A stretch of DNA of 64,000 nt from JADGHX01 sp037200125 (lineage in GTDB: Bacteria; Pseudomonadota; Gammaproteobacteria; Steroidobacterales; Steroidobacteraceae), in the NCBI GenBank assembly GCA_037200125.1, contig JBBCGS010000007.1, positions 558,001-622,000 on the forward strand. The letters are read 5' to 3'. The position numbers and the translations under genes were made by a program. The notes under the pieces are model-generated. The model was not told the origin of the DNA and searched no databases. It saw only the letters and a program-made list of their open reading frames with translations. This document shows, in pieces, positions 10,448 through 19,048 of the stretch. Each line of letters starts with the position of its first letter. The first letter of the stretch is position 1.

Positions 10448-11767
10448 ATGTTAATTCTAAAGAAGCATCTCAGCCGACGGACCGTGCTGCGGGGAATGGG
10501 CGCAAGCGTTGGATTGCCTCTGCTGCAGGCGATGATTCCCGCCGGTATCGCGCTTGCGAATACCGCAGCCGCGCCCAAACCACGCATGGCGTTCATCTAC
10601 TTCCCGCACGGCGCCGTGATGGACAAGTGGACGCCCAAGGCCGAAGGCCAGCTCGGGGATCTGCCGCAGATCCTGAAGCCGCTGGATCCGTTCAAGAAGT
10701 ACCTCACGGTCGTCAGCGGGCTCGAGAACAAGTCCGCCATCGCCGCCCCGGTGCATGCGATTACGCCGGGCACGTGGCTTTCCTGCGTGCCGCCGCGAAT
10801 CAGCCACGAGCCGTATGGCGGCATCACCATCGACCAGATCGCGGCCAAGCACATCAGCCAGGACACGCCGCTCCCGTCGCTGGAAATCGGCACGGAAGAA
10901 CAGGGCGGTGAAGGCTCTTGCGACCGTAACTACGGTTGCAGCTACGGCAAGACGATTTCGTTCCGCGATCCATCGACACCGCTGCCGATGGAACACAACC
11001 CGCGCAAGCTGTTCCAGCAGTTGTTCGGCGCCGGTGATACGACGGAGGAGCGCGCGCTGCTCGCGAAAGAGAGCGTGAGTGTGATCGACCTCGTGCGTGA
11101 GGACGCGAAGGATCTTTCGCGGACGCTCGGCCCTGCGGATCGCGCGGCGCTGGACGATTACCTCGGCACGGTTCGCGAGATCGAGCGGCGCGTGCAGAAT
11201 CTGTCTCAGCGCGATCTTTCGAAAGTGAAGCTGCCCGATGCGCCGGCCGGCATTCCGAGCAACTTCGACGAGCACATGGCGCTCATGTTCGACATGATGG
11301 CGCTGTCGTTCCAGGCGAACCTCACGCGCGTCGTGTCGTTCATGCTGGCGGCGGAAGTCAGCAACCAGCCGTATAATTTCATCGGCATTTCGGATGCGTT
11401 CCATCCGCTGTCGCATCACCAGAACAATCCGCAGAAGCTGGATCGTCTTGCCAAGGTGCAGACGTTCCACACGCAGATGTTCGCGAAGTTCGTGAAGAAG
11501 CTGGCCGAGATGCCCGACGGCGAGGGCACGATGCTGGACAACTCGATCCTGCTCTTCGGCAGCAACATGAGTAACAGCAACATGCACGATCATTTCCCGC
11601 TGCCGACGGCCATCGTGGGCGGTGGCGCGGGCAAGGTGAAGGGCAATCAGCACCTGCGATATCCGGACCGCACGCCGATCGCGAACATGCATGTTGCGCT
11701 GTTGAACCGCATCGGCGTCTCAACGGAGAAATTCGGCGACAGCACCGGACAGTTCACGGAAATCTGA
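10448..11767 (+). CDS. DUF1552 protein with twin-arginine signal, cassette 1
   Basis: 439 residues. Starts with a twin-arginine signal (LSRRTVLRGMGASVGLPLL) and a cleavage region near IALANTAAA. The body has the DUF1552 blocks IYFPHGAVMDKW, LTVVSGLENKS, SNMSNSNMHDHFPLPTAIVG and GNQHLRYPD. DUF1552 is distantly reminiscent of the DUF1501/alkaline-phosphatase-like fold, but no activity is established. Three cysteines are shared by all three copies here: TWLSC and CDRNYGC. GAGGGA 10 bases upstream supports the start. DUF1592-DUF1552 pairs recur in many genomes; Tat export suggests folding or cofactor loading in the cytoplasm before export. Confidence 0.88.
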   Translation: MLILKKHLSRRTVLRGMGASVGLPLLQAMIPAGIALANTAAAPKPRMAFIYFPHGAVMDKWTPKAEGQLGDLPQILKPLDPFKKYLTVVSGLENKSAIAAPVHAITPGTWLSCVPPRISHEPYGGITIDQIAAKHISQDTPLPSLEIGTEEQGGEGSCDRNYGCSYGKTISFRDPSTPLPMEHNPRKLFQQLFGAGDTTEERALLAKESVSVIDLVREDAKDLSRTLGPADRAALDDYLGTVREIERRVQNLSQRDLSKVKLPDAPAGIPSNFDEHMALMFDMMALSFQANLTRVVSFMLAAEVSNQPYNFIGISDAFHPLSHHQNNPQKLDRLAKVQTFHTQMFAKFVKKLAEMPDGEGTMLDNSILLFGSNMSNSNMHDHFPLPTAIVGGGAGKVKGNQHLRYPDRTPIANMHVALLNRIGVSTEKFGDSTGQFTEI

Positions 11768-11773
11768 CGACGC

Positions 11774-13339
11774 ATGTCCCGCCGACCCATTGCCGCTGCG
11801 GTTCTAAGTGTTCTATCCGCGGTGGCGGCTTCGGGGGCTGTCGCCGGCCCGCTGCTCGATGCGGCTCGTGACGGCAATCGCGACGCCGCGTTGGCGCAGC
11901 TCGACCGCGCCGAGAAGGAGAGCGCCTCTCCCAGCCCCTCGGCGCAGGAGAGCGCCTCTCTCAGCCGCCCGGCGATTGAGGGCCTCTTGGCCAACGATCA
12001 TTCGAGCGACGGCACAACCGCGCTCCACTGGGCCGCTCACAACGGCGATGCCGATCTCGTGAAGCGCCTTCTCAAAGCGGGCGCAAACGCGAAGGCAGTG
12101 AACGACTACGGCGCCTCGCCAATGTCAGAAGCCGCGGAACGGGGCGATACCGGAATGCTCGAGCAGTTGCTGAAGGCCGGGGCCGACGTCGAATCACCCA
12201 ACGCCGAAGGCCAAACCGCACTGATGACCGTGGCCCGCACGAATCACGTGGACGCGGCGACAGTGCTCCTGAAGCACAAGGCCAACGTCAACGCGCGCGA
12301 ACAGTGGCGCGGCCAAACCGCTCTCATGTGGGCGGCGGCGCAGGGCCAGCCCGAGATGGTCCAGCTGCTCATCAAGTACAAAGCCGACGTCAATGCGCGC
12401 TCGGATGTGCGCGTATGGGCGCGCAAGGTCACCGCCGAACCGCGTCCCCAGAACCGTCCTTCCGGCGGATTCACCGCGCTGCTGCTGGCCGCGCGTGAGG
12501 GATGCGTCGCGTGCGCCGAAGCGCTGGTGACGAACGGCAAGGCGGACATCGACCTCGCCGACCCGGACAACATCACGCCACTCAACATGGCGCTGTTGAA
12601 CGGACGCTGGGATCTGGCTTCGTCACTCATCAAACTCGGCGCGAACGTGAATCGCTGGGACACGTGGGGTCGCGCCCCGCTGTATTCGGCGGTCGACTAC
12701 AACACCACACCGCGCGGCGGGCGGCCGGATCGCCCGTCGGGCGACAAGACCACGGGTCTTGAAGTCATCGACGTGCTGCTGAAAGCGGGCGCGAACCCGA
12801 ACATGCAGCTGAAGTTGTTTCCACCCTATCGCTCGCTCGGCCAGGATCGCGGTGGCGACGGCATGCTCACCGTGGGCACGACGCCTCTCGTTCGCGCAGC
12901 CAAAGCCGGCGACAACGGCGCCGTGAAACTGCTCATCGAGCACGGCGCGCTGGTGGATCTACCGACGTCTCAGGGCATCACGCCGCTGATGGCCGCCGCG
13001 GGCATCGGCTCGACCACCATCGACATTCGCGCACGGTTCCGCAACGAGGATCAGTGCATCGACACCGGCAAGCTGCTCGTCACGGCGGGCGCCAATGTGA
13101 ACGCCGCGAACGACGGTGGGCAAACCGCTCTGCATGGCGCGGCACTGTGGGGCTGGACGAAGTACGTGCAGTTCCTCGCGGATAGCGGCGCCAATCTCGA
13201 GGCGAAGGATCGCAGCGGCCTGCGCGCGCTCGACATCGCGCTCGGCAAGAGCGGCGGCACGGGGCGAGTGGGACTTAGCGCGGCCGAGCCTCATCCTGAG
13301 ACGGCCGCGCTACTTCAGAAGCTGCAGGCGAAGAACTAG
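11774..13339 (+). CDS. Exported ankyrin-repeat protein, cassette 1
   Basis: 521 residues with a Sec signal (AAAVLSVLSAVAASGAVAG). About ten ankyrin repeats (for example TALHWAAHNGDADLVKRLLK and TALMWAAAQGQPEMVQLLIK). Two non-ankyrin insertions are conserved in the paralogues at 24138 and 35494: an arm with KVTAEPRPQ before a repeat containing REGCVAC, and WGRAPLYSAVDYNTTPRGG. The CxxC lacks a following His, so it is not a haem site. A near-duplicated 30-base stretch around 11916-11975 (GAGAGCGCCTCT...) lengthens the N-terminus relative to the paralogues. Starts 6 bases after DUF1552. Ankyrins usually bind proteins; here a periplasmic scaffold for the cassette proteins is plausible but unproven. 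Confidence 0.87.
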   Translation: MSRRPIAAAVLSVLSAVAASGAVAGPLLDAARDGNRDAALAQLDRAEKESASPSPSAQESASLSRPAIEGLLANDHSSDGTTALHWAAHNGDADLVKRLLKAGANAKAVNDYGASPMSEAAERGDTGMLEQLLKAGADVESPNAEGQTALMTVARTNHVDAATVLLKHKANVNAREQWRGQTALMWAAAQGQPEMVQLLIKYKADVNARSDVRVWARKVTAEPRPQNRPSGGFTALLLAAREGCVACAEALVTNGKADIDLADPDNITPLNMALLNGRWDLASSLIKLGANVNRWDTWGRAPLYSAVDYNTTPRGGRPDRPSGDKTTGLEVIDVLLKAGANPNMQLKLFPPYRSLGQDRGGDGMLTVGTTPLVRAAKAGDNGAVKLLIEHGALVDLPTSQGITPLMAAAGIGSTTIDIRARFRNEDQCIDTGKLLVTAGANVNAANDGGQTALHGAALWGWTKYVQFLADSGANLEAKDRSGLRALDIALGKSGGTGRVGLSAAEPHPETAALLQKLQAKN

Positions 13340-13403
13340 CCGGTCTCCTCGGCGCGCCGCCTCTCTCAGCAACGGCGCGGCCTCCCTGCGTAGCGTCTGG
13401 TTT

Positions 13404-14285
13404 CTACCGGGCGGCTGCGAGCGCCGCGGTGACGGACGCCGCCAGCGTCGTCGTCGGGCGGCCAATGAGCTTGCTCAGCTCACGACCGGCATCGTAGAGC
13501 GAATCACCCGCCGCCTTCGCATCACTCTCGGAATACAGCTCCGCAAACGGCTCGGGCAGTCCGATGCCCTGGAGCGCGACCTTGTAGTCACTGCGCGCCA
13601 TATCCTGATAGAGAACAGGTTTGCCGGACTGCCGTGAAATCTCGGCGGCGTACTCCGACAACGTGAATCCACTGTCGCCCGCAAGCTCGTAAATCCTGCC
13701 CGCCTGGCTCTTTGCGTCGCTGGCCATCACAACCGCCGCAGCGGCGGCAAAGTCGGCGCGCGCAGCCGACGAGATGCGCCCATTGCGGGCCGCGCCCAGC
13801 ACGGCGCCGTGCTGAAGGGCGGCGCCGATACTTACCGTGTAGTTCTCGGTGTACCAGCCGTTGCGCAGGAACACGAACGGAACGCCGGACGCGCGAATAT
13901 ATTTCTCGGTCTCGAGATGCTCGACCGCGAGCGCCATGGGGCTGGTGTCGGCACGCAGAATGCTCGTGTAGGCGAGCAGTTTGACGCCGGCCGTTTTCGC
14001 CGCATCGATGACGTTACGATGTTGTGCGACTCGATGGCCGACTTCATTGGACGAAATGAGCAGCACTTTGTCCGCGCCAGTGAACGCAGCCGTCCACGAC
14101 GCGTGGTTGTTGTAGTCGGCCGCGCGGATTTCCACCCCGCGATCCGCAAGATCCTTCGCGGTCGCCGGTTTGCGTACCGCGCCGACGAGTCGCGCGCCCG
14201 GTGCGATTCGTAACAGTTCGGCGAGGACGAGCCGGCCCAGTTGCCCGGTGGCGCCGGTGACGACGATGGTTTCAGAAGCTGACAT
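13404..14285 (-). CDS. qorB: NAD(P)H:quinone oxidoreductase of the QorB/YtfG (NmrA-like SDR) family
   Basis: 293 residues. N-terminal Rossmann motif VTGATGQLGRLVLAELL, then ADKVLLISSNEVG and FLRNGWYTENY, all typical of QorB/YtfG and related NmrA-like proteins that reduce quinones with NADPH. No signal peptide, so cytoplasmic. It is divergent from an HxlR-type regulator 81 bases away, the same arrangement as ytfG-ytfH in E. coli and qorR systems in actinobacteria. Control by that regulator at the inverted repeat between them is likely. The quinone or electrophile that induces it cannot be told from sequence. Confidence 0.8.
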   Translation of the reverse strand: MSASETIVVTGATGQLGRLVLAELLRIAPGARLVGAVRKPATAKDLADRGVEIRAADYNNHASWTAAFTGADKVLLISSNEVGHRVAQHRNVIDAAKTAGVKLLAYTSILRADTSPMALAVEHLETEKYIRASGVPFVFLRNGWYTENYTVSIGAALQHGAVLGAARNGRISSAARADFAAAAAVVMASDAKSQAGRIYELAGDSGFTLSEYAAEISRQSGKPVLYQDMARSDYKVALQGIGLPEPFAELYSESDAKAAGDSLYDAGRELSKLIGRPTTTLAASVTAALAAAR

Positions 14286-14318
14286 GGTGCGGTCCTCGTG
14301 GCCTAGAATGAATACTCG

Positions 14319-14333
14319 GTCTCATTGTGAGAC
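14319..14333. promoter_or_regulatory. Perfect inverted repeat, candidate HxlR operator
   Basis: GTCTCA-TTG-TGAGAC is a perfect 6-base inverted repeat with a 3-base spacer, placed centrally between the divergent qorB-like and HxlR-type genes. HxlR proteins bind as dimers to such sites and typically control the divergent quinone reductase and themselves. The role is inferred from position and symmetry. Confidence 0.55.
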
Positions 14334-14366
14334 TAATGGAATTCCTGCGGAAGGAGGCAGTTTTCA

Positions 14367-14804
14367 GTGACAAGGTTACGTGCGGGTAACCTCGCCCAGG
14401 GGTGCGAGGGGATGATGGAGCGGTTCCGGGTCTGGGCCCGCGCCGACGGGGACTTCGGCCTTTGCCCGGTGCGAAGTGTCCTCGATCGCATCGGCGACAA
14501 GTGGACCACGCTCGTCATCATCGCCCTGGCGCAGCGGACGCACCGGTTCAGCGAAATTCGCCGCGCCATTCCGGACATCTCCAAGCGCATGCTGACGCAG
14601 ACGCTGCGCGACCTGGAGCGCGATGGGCTCGTCGCGCGCCGTGTCTTCGCCACCAAGCCGCCGAGCGTGGAATACCGGTTGACCGAGCTCGGCCATTCGC
14701 TGCTGGAGCCGCTGACCGCGCTGATCCTGTGGGCCGAGAAAACGCAGCCGCGGATCGCGATGGCGCGCACCGAGTTCGACAACGCGGCGCCGCTCGCCGT
14801 CTGA
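14367..14804 (+). CDS. HxlR-type transcriptional regulator (QorR/YtfH-like)
   Basis: 145 residues with a winged-helix HxlR domain: CPVRSVLDRIGDKWTTLVI, then FSEIRRAIPDISKRMLTQTL (recognition helix) and LERDGLVARRV (wing). The Cys at the head of the domain is the residue that senses oxidants or electrophiles in QorR and YodB. The GTG start at 14367 is backed by AAGGAGG nine bases upstream; the in-frame ATGs at 14412 and 14415 would remove an N-terminal extension not needed by the family, so a shorter form cannot be excluded. Divergent from the quinone reductase, which is its likely target. Confidence 0.82.
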   Translation: MTRLRAGNLAQGCEGMMERFRVWARADGDFGLCPVRSVLDRIGDKWTTLVIIALAQRTHRFSEIRRAIPDISKRMLTQTLRDLERDGLVARRVFATKPPSVEYRLTELGHSLLEPLTALILWAEKTQPRIAMARTEFDNAAPLAV

Positions 14805-14849
14805 GGGCGGGCTCCTGAAATACGAGCGGTTTACCGGCCGGGCTTCAGC

Positions 14850-15278
14850 TCACCGCTTGCCCAGAATCTCGAGCGTCTTCACGTCCGGCTCGGCATTGAA
14901 GTATTGACCCAGCGCGGCGTCGAAGAACGGCGGCGCGCCGTCTGCGAGTGCGAACAGCGTCATCGACGAGTGGAACTTCAGGTCGTCGGGGTAGGGAAAA
15001 ATGTCGCTGATGTCCCGGTTCTGCGCGTCGAGGACGAGCTGCGTGCATTCGCGCAGGCGCGCGCCAAGAACGGGGTGATCCAAGTAGGCGGTGGCCTCGG
15101 CAAGTGAGCTGATGGCGTATTGCTGGGCCATCGGGCTGCTGCCCAGGCCGGCAACCTGGGGGAACACGAACCACATCCAGTGGCTGGTCTTGCGGCCGGC
15201 GCGCAGTTCCGCGACAACTCGCGCGTAGACACGGTCCTGTGCATCAACGAAGCGTTGCAGGTCGTAGGGATGGCTCAT
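14850..15278 (-). CDS. DUF1810 family protein
   Basis: 142 residues, cytoplasmic. The blocks DLQRFVDAQ, SHWMWFVFPQVAGLG and the ending FHSSMTLFALADG are the DUF1810 signature. Members are small, widespread and often called calpastatin-like on weak grounds; no biochemical function is established. It stands alone on the minus strand between the HxlR gene and the quinoprotein region, and nothing in its surroundings points to a role. Confidence 0.85.
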   Translation of the reverse strand: MSHPYDLQRFVDAQDRVYARVVAELRAGRKTSHWMWFVFPQVAGLGSSPMAQQYAISSLAEATAYLDHPVLGARLRECTQLVLDAQNRDISDIFPYPDDLKFHSSMTLFALADGAPPFFDAALGQYFNAEPDVKTLEILGKR

Positions 15279-15331
15279 GAGAGCACTTTGCTACGCTGAC
15301 GAGCCGATGCGCAATGGCGCTGTAGAGCGGA

Positions 15332-15420
15332 ATGCCCGAGCCGTACCGGATTCAGGTCCCTGACGATGTCCTCCAGGACCTGAAGGCGCGCCTTCGCAAT
15401 ACGAGCGAAGCGGAAATTCA
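15332..15420 (+). pseudogene. Epoxide hydrolase N-terminus (EHN) remnant
   Basis: An ATG with GAGCGGA just before it opens EPYRIQVPDDVLQDLKARLRNT, which matches the first residues of EHN-type epoxide hydrolases (usual form: RIDVPQAALDDLRARLARTRW). The similarity stops after about 25 codons and no alpha/beta-hydrolase core follows. The rest of the 15279-15587 gap holds only the short tandem duplication listed next and no other gene that I can support. Confidence 0.4.
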
Positions 15421-15424
15421 ACTA

Positions 15425-15456
15425 GGCGATGGCCGATTGGGGCGATGGCGGATTGG
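15425..15456. repeat. 16-base tandem duplication
   Basis: GGCGATGGCCGATTGG is followed directly by GGCGATGGCGGATTGG, one mismatch in 16. It lies immediately after the point where epoxide hydrolase similarity ends, so it may mark a deletion scar. Confidence 0.6.
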
Positions 15457-15587
15457 GAAGCGCAGGAGCTTGCCTGCGCGCGCATGCATGGCACGAACTG
15501 ACCGCGCGTCGGGTGAAGACTTTTTCTCGCTGTCATTGGCGCATCGCCGCCCCCTATGCTCCGCGTCGATTCGAGGGGGTTCCGGAA

Positions 15588-17849
15588 ATGAAAGCAGAAT
15601 GGGGAGCGGCGCGGTTTCTCGCGCGGGCGGCGGTCATCGGCATGATCGCGACGGCGGCCGCCGCGGCGAGCGACAGTGACATCAAGGGCGGCGGCATCAA
15701 GCTGGCGCCGGCATTCAAGCCTGCGCAACTCACCGCGCTTCCAGCGAACGACTGGATCACCAACGGCGGCAATCTCTACAACCAGCGCTATTCGCCGCTC
15801 ACGCGGATCAATCGTGACAACGTGAAGCAGCTGAAGGGCCTCTGGCGCGCGAGCATGGGCTCCGGCGCGGGGCCGGGCACGGCGGGCCAGGCGCAGATCC
15901 TCGAGTACGATGGCACCGTCTACGTTCCGAACGGCGTGAACGACGTGTTCGCGATCGACGTGGAGACGGGCCGCATCCTCTGGACGTATCGCGGCAATCC
16001 CGATCCGAAGGGCGGCAGCCCCATCGGCAAGGCGAGTCGCGGTGTCGCGCTCGGCGAGGGCAAAGTGTTCGTCGGCCACACCGACGCGCAACTTGCGGCA
16101 CTGGATCAGAAGACGGGCGCCGTGCTCTGGAAAATTCCGGCGGAAGACTGGAAGCAGGGCTTCGCGATCACGGCAGCGCCGCTGTACTACAACGGCCTCG
16201 TCATCATGGGTTTCAACGGCGGCGAGATGGGTACGCGCGGACGCCTCAAGGCGTACGACGCGAAAACCGGCGCGCTGAAGTGGACGTTCTACACAGTCCC
16301 CGGCCCCGGCGAGCCCGGCCATGAAACCTGGCCGCAAGACAGTGACGCCTGGATGCGCGGCGGCGCCGGCATCTGGCAAACGCCCGCGATCGATCCCGAG
16401 CTGGGCCTGATTTATTTCACGACGAGCAATCCCGGCCCCGATCTCAACGGCGGCGTTCGCAAGGGCGATAACCTGTATTCCGTCTCCGTCGTCGCGATCG
16501 ACGCGAAGACGGGCAAGTACCGCTGGCACTTCCAGCAGGTTCATCACGACATCTGGGATTACGACTCGCCGAATCCCGTGGTGCTGTTCGACGCGCCTTA
16601 CGACGGAAAGATGCGGAAAGGCCTCGTCGAAGTGTCGAAGACCGGCTGGGCGTACATCCTCGATCGCGAGACCGGCAAACCGCTCATCGGTATCGAAGAA
16701 AAAGCCGTGCCGCAGGAGCCGCGACAGGCCACGTCGGCAACGCAGCCGTTCCCGATCGGCGATGCCATCGTTCCCCAGCAGGTCGACGTGGTGCCGGAAG
16801 GCGTGCGCATCGACGCGAGCGGCAACATCCCCAACGGCGGCCGGATCTTCACGCCGTTCTGGACCGACCCCATCACGGTGAAGCCGGGCACGATGGGCGG
16901 TGCGAACTGGCCGCCGAGCTCCTACGACCCTGAATCGCATCTGCTGTACGTGTGCGCAACGGATCGCATCAGCACGTTCTGGGTGCGCCAGCCGCTCGAA
17001 ACACCGGGTCCGAACAAGGTCTACATGGGCGGCGCGTTCGGGCAGGCCGATGTCGATGACGCGGGTGTTTTCGCCGCACTCGACGTGCGCACGAACAAGC
17101 TCGCGTGGCGCCAGCAGTGGCGCGAGATCTGTTACAGCGGTTCGATCGTCACGGCGGGCGGGCTCGTATTCGTGGGCCGCGCCGACGGTCGCCTCACGGC
17201 GCTCGACAAGCGCAACGGCGCGAAGCTGTGGGAGTTCATGACCGACGCGGGCGTGAACACGAGCGCCACGACGTTCGAGCACAAGGGCAAGCAGTACGTT
17301 GTCGTTCATGCGGGCGGCGGTGTGTTCGCCAATGGCAAGCAAGGCGACGGCATCTGGATGTTCTCGCTCGACGGCACGATGAACCCCGTTCCGCCGCCGA
17401 TGCCGGCTGCCGCCGCCGGAACTCGCCCGGCAGGCGGCCCCGGAGGAGGAGGCGCTGGCGCCGCACCCGGTGGTGCGGGCGCAGGAGCAGGCGGAGCGGG
17501 TGCCGGTGCGGGTCCCGGCGGCGCTGGAACGGGCGCTAACGTAGGGGGCGGTGCTTCCGCCGCCGGGGCGACAGCAGCCGGCGCAGCCGCAGGCTCAAGC
17601 CGCCCGATCAACCGGGCCAACGGAGAAAAGATCTACACGGCGGCTTGCGTGCCGTGCCACGGCGAGGCTGGCGCTGGCGGCCATGGCGGCGGGCCGTCGC
17701 TGATCGCAGGGCAGGACGCCGCCAAAATCATCTCCGTCACCGCGACCGGCAAGAACAATATGCCGTCGTTCGCCGCCACCTTTTCGGTCGACGACCTGCG
17801 CGACATCGCCGACTACATCACCCAGGGGCTGGCCGCCGCGAAAAAGTAG
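15588..17849 (+). CDS. PQQ-dependent quinohaemoprotein dehydrogenase without the vicinal cysteine pair
   Basis: 753 residues from the ATG at 15588, chosen because it gives a signal peptide (AAVIGMIATAAAAAS) and has GAGGGGG upstream; the open frame extends further 5' without family similarity. The propeller blocks ITNGGNLYNQRYSPL and HHDIWDYDSPNPV identify the methanol/ethanol-type family. D324 and D326 form the D-x-D pair of lanthanide-dependent enzymes. Where relatives have two adjacent Cys touching PQQ, this one reads PKGGSPIGKASRG. A Gly/Ala-rich linker of about 60 residues leads to a cytochrome c domain with CVPCH at 687-691. Expected role: periplasmic alcohol or aldehyde oxidation. It is not part of a complete cassette. 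Confidence 0.88.
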   Translation: MKAEWGAARFLARAAVIGMIATAAAAASDSDIKGGGIKLAPAFKPAQLTALPANDWITNGGNLYNQRYSPLTRINRDNVKQLKGLWRASMGSGAGPGTAGQAQILEYDGTVYVPNGVNDVFAIDVETGRILWTYRGNPDPKGGSPIGKASRGVALGEGKVFVGHTDAQLAALDQKTGAVLWKIPAEDWKQGFAITAAPLYYNGLVIMGFNGGEMGTRGRLKAYDAKTGALKWTFYTVPGPGEPGHETWPQDSDAWMRGGAGIWQTPAIDPELGLIYFTTSNPGPDLNGGVRKGDNLYSVSVVAIDAKTGKYRWHFQQVHHDIWDYDSPNPVVLFDAPYDGKMRKGLVEVSKTGWAYILDRETGKPLIGIEEKAVPQEPRQATSATQPFPIGDAIVPQQVDVVPEGVRIDASGNIPNGGRIFTPFWTDPITVKPGTMGGANWPPSSYDPESHLLYVCATDRISTFWVRQPLETPGPNKVYMGGAFGQADVDDAGVFAALDVRTNKLAWRQQWREICYSGSIVTAGGLVFVGRADGRLTALDKRNGAKLWEFMTDAGVNTSATTFEHKGKQYVVVHAGGGVFANGKQGDGIWMFSLDGTMNPVPPPMPAAAAGTRPAGGPGGGGAGAAPGGAGAGAGGAGAGAGPGGAGTGANVGGGASAAGATAAGAAAGSSRPINRANGEKIYTAACVPCHGEAGAGGHGGGPSLIAGQDAAKIISVTATGKNNMPSFAATFSVDDLRDIADYITQGLAAAKK

Positions 17850-17934
17850 AATTGCCGGGCGCATTGGCGGCGTATGCTCTGGCCGACGACGCGCCACGCC
17901 GCCAGCGTGGATGACAGCGTTCGGAGAAATCCGG

Positions 17935-19032
17935 ATGGGCCCTTCAATGTCGAATCGCGTGAGGCGGGCTTGTGCGGCAGGCGCCGTCCTGCTGGCGCAT
18001 GTCGCGCTGGTCTGGATGATCGTCCTCATACGCGCCCCGGCTGTGGATGATCACCGAATCACGGAACCCGTCTTCGCCACGCTGATCGACCAGCCACGCC
18101 CGCGCAATCTCACAATCGATCCCGTCCCCATTCGCGTGGAGACGGAAAACGTCGTGCACCTGCAGCGCCTGGCACCGAAGATCCAGGACTTTCCCGTCGA
18201 CGAACCCGAGCCGCCCACCACACCGTCGACCGTGCCCATGCCCGCCTCAGCTCCCCTGCCGCAACTCGCGGACTCCGGGATGAACGGCGACGCGGTCGAG
18301 TCGAGCGGGGAGTCTGGCGGCGGTTTCCGCGTCACGCTCCTGCAGAGAGTCATCCCGAAGTATCCGGTTGCTTCCGCTCGTCGAGGCGAAGAGGGCGTCA
18401 CGCAAGTCATGCTCCATGTCGCGGAGAGCGGCCGAGTGAACGACGTGAAGATCACTCGCGGCAGCGGGTCGCGCGGTCTCGACAACGCCGCGCTCGAAGC
18501 ATTTCGAAAATGGAAGTTCGCGCGGCTTCCGGAAGGCGCCGCGCCCGACGGCGTGTGGCTGCGGACAGAGCAGTGCTTCATCCAATATCGGTTGAAGTAC
18601 TCCCGCCTCGGCGATAGCGCGGCGGACAAGGTGGACGTGGCGGCGGTACAGCCTGCAAAAGACCAGGTCACTCCCGGAAGCGAGGAGGCGCTCGGCCGCT
18701 TCATCAAAACGATCGGCGCCGGAACCTTCACCGACGATTCGGATGTCACCGAGCGCAATCAAGTGGAGAAGATGCGCACGGCACTCGCGGCGTGGGGCGC
18801 TGTGAAGTCGATCCAGTTCACCGGGACCGCCGGCGAGCATCGTTGGATGACCTACCGCGTTCGGCCGGGATCGACTTTCGCTCGCCCCACCGTCGAAGTG
18901 GAGTGGAACCTGTTCGAAGTGCGCCACCAGAACGCGACGACGGAGTGGCTCATCGCCGTTGATCGTGATGGAACGGTCTGGAACGCCAGCGCGAGCGCCG
19001 CGCCCTGGGTGCAGACCGCGAAACGCGACTGA
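17935..19032 (+). CDS. TonB-like energy transducer with an extra C-terminal domain
   Basis: 365 residues. GGAG eight bases before the ATG at 17935 favours it over the ATG at 17911. One N-terminal membrane helix (GAVLLAHVALVWMIVLI), a Pro-rich periplasmic stretch (DEPEPPTTPSTVPMP) and a TonB C-terminal domain (IPKYPVASARRGEEG ... GLDNAALEAFRKWKF). About 150 further residues follow, ending in a beta-rich block (EVEWNLFEVRHQN, TEWLIAVDRDGTVWNAS) that resembles NTF2-like accessory domains found after serine hydrolases. TonB powers outer-membrane receptors; no ExbB or ExbD is nearby. It is convergent with the MBL gene, separated by 16 bases. Confidence 0.8.
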   Translation: MGPSMSNRVRRACAAGAVLLAHVALVWMIVLIRAPAVDDHRITEPVFATLIDQPRPRNLTIDPVPIRVETENVVHLQRLAPKIQDFPVDEPEPPTTPSTVPMPASAPLPQLADSGMNGDAVESSGESGGGFRVTLLQRVIPKYPVASARRGEEGVTQVMLHVAESGRVNDVKITRGSGSRGLDNAALEAFRKWKFARLPEGAAPDGVWLRTEQCFIQYRLKYSRLGDSAADKVDVAAVQPAKDQVTPGSEEALGRFIKTIGAGTFTDDSDVTERNQVEKMRTALAAWGAVKSIQFTGTAGEHRWMTYRVRPGSTFARPTVEVEWNLFEVRHQNATTEWLIAVDRDGTVWNASASAAPWVQTAKRD

Positions 19033-19048
19033 ATAGCGACGCCGACGT

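Noticed and set aside
17400..17600. G/C-rich repetitive stretch in the quinoprotein gene at 15588
   Set aside because: It encodes a Gly/Ala linker between the propeller and cytochrome domains in an intact frame; there is no regular repeat unit, so it is not listed as a separate element.
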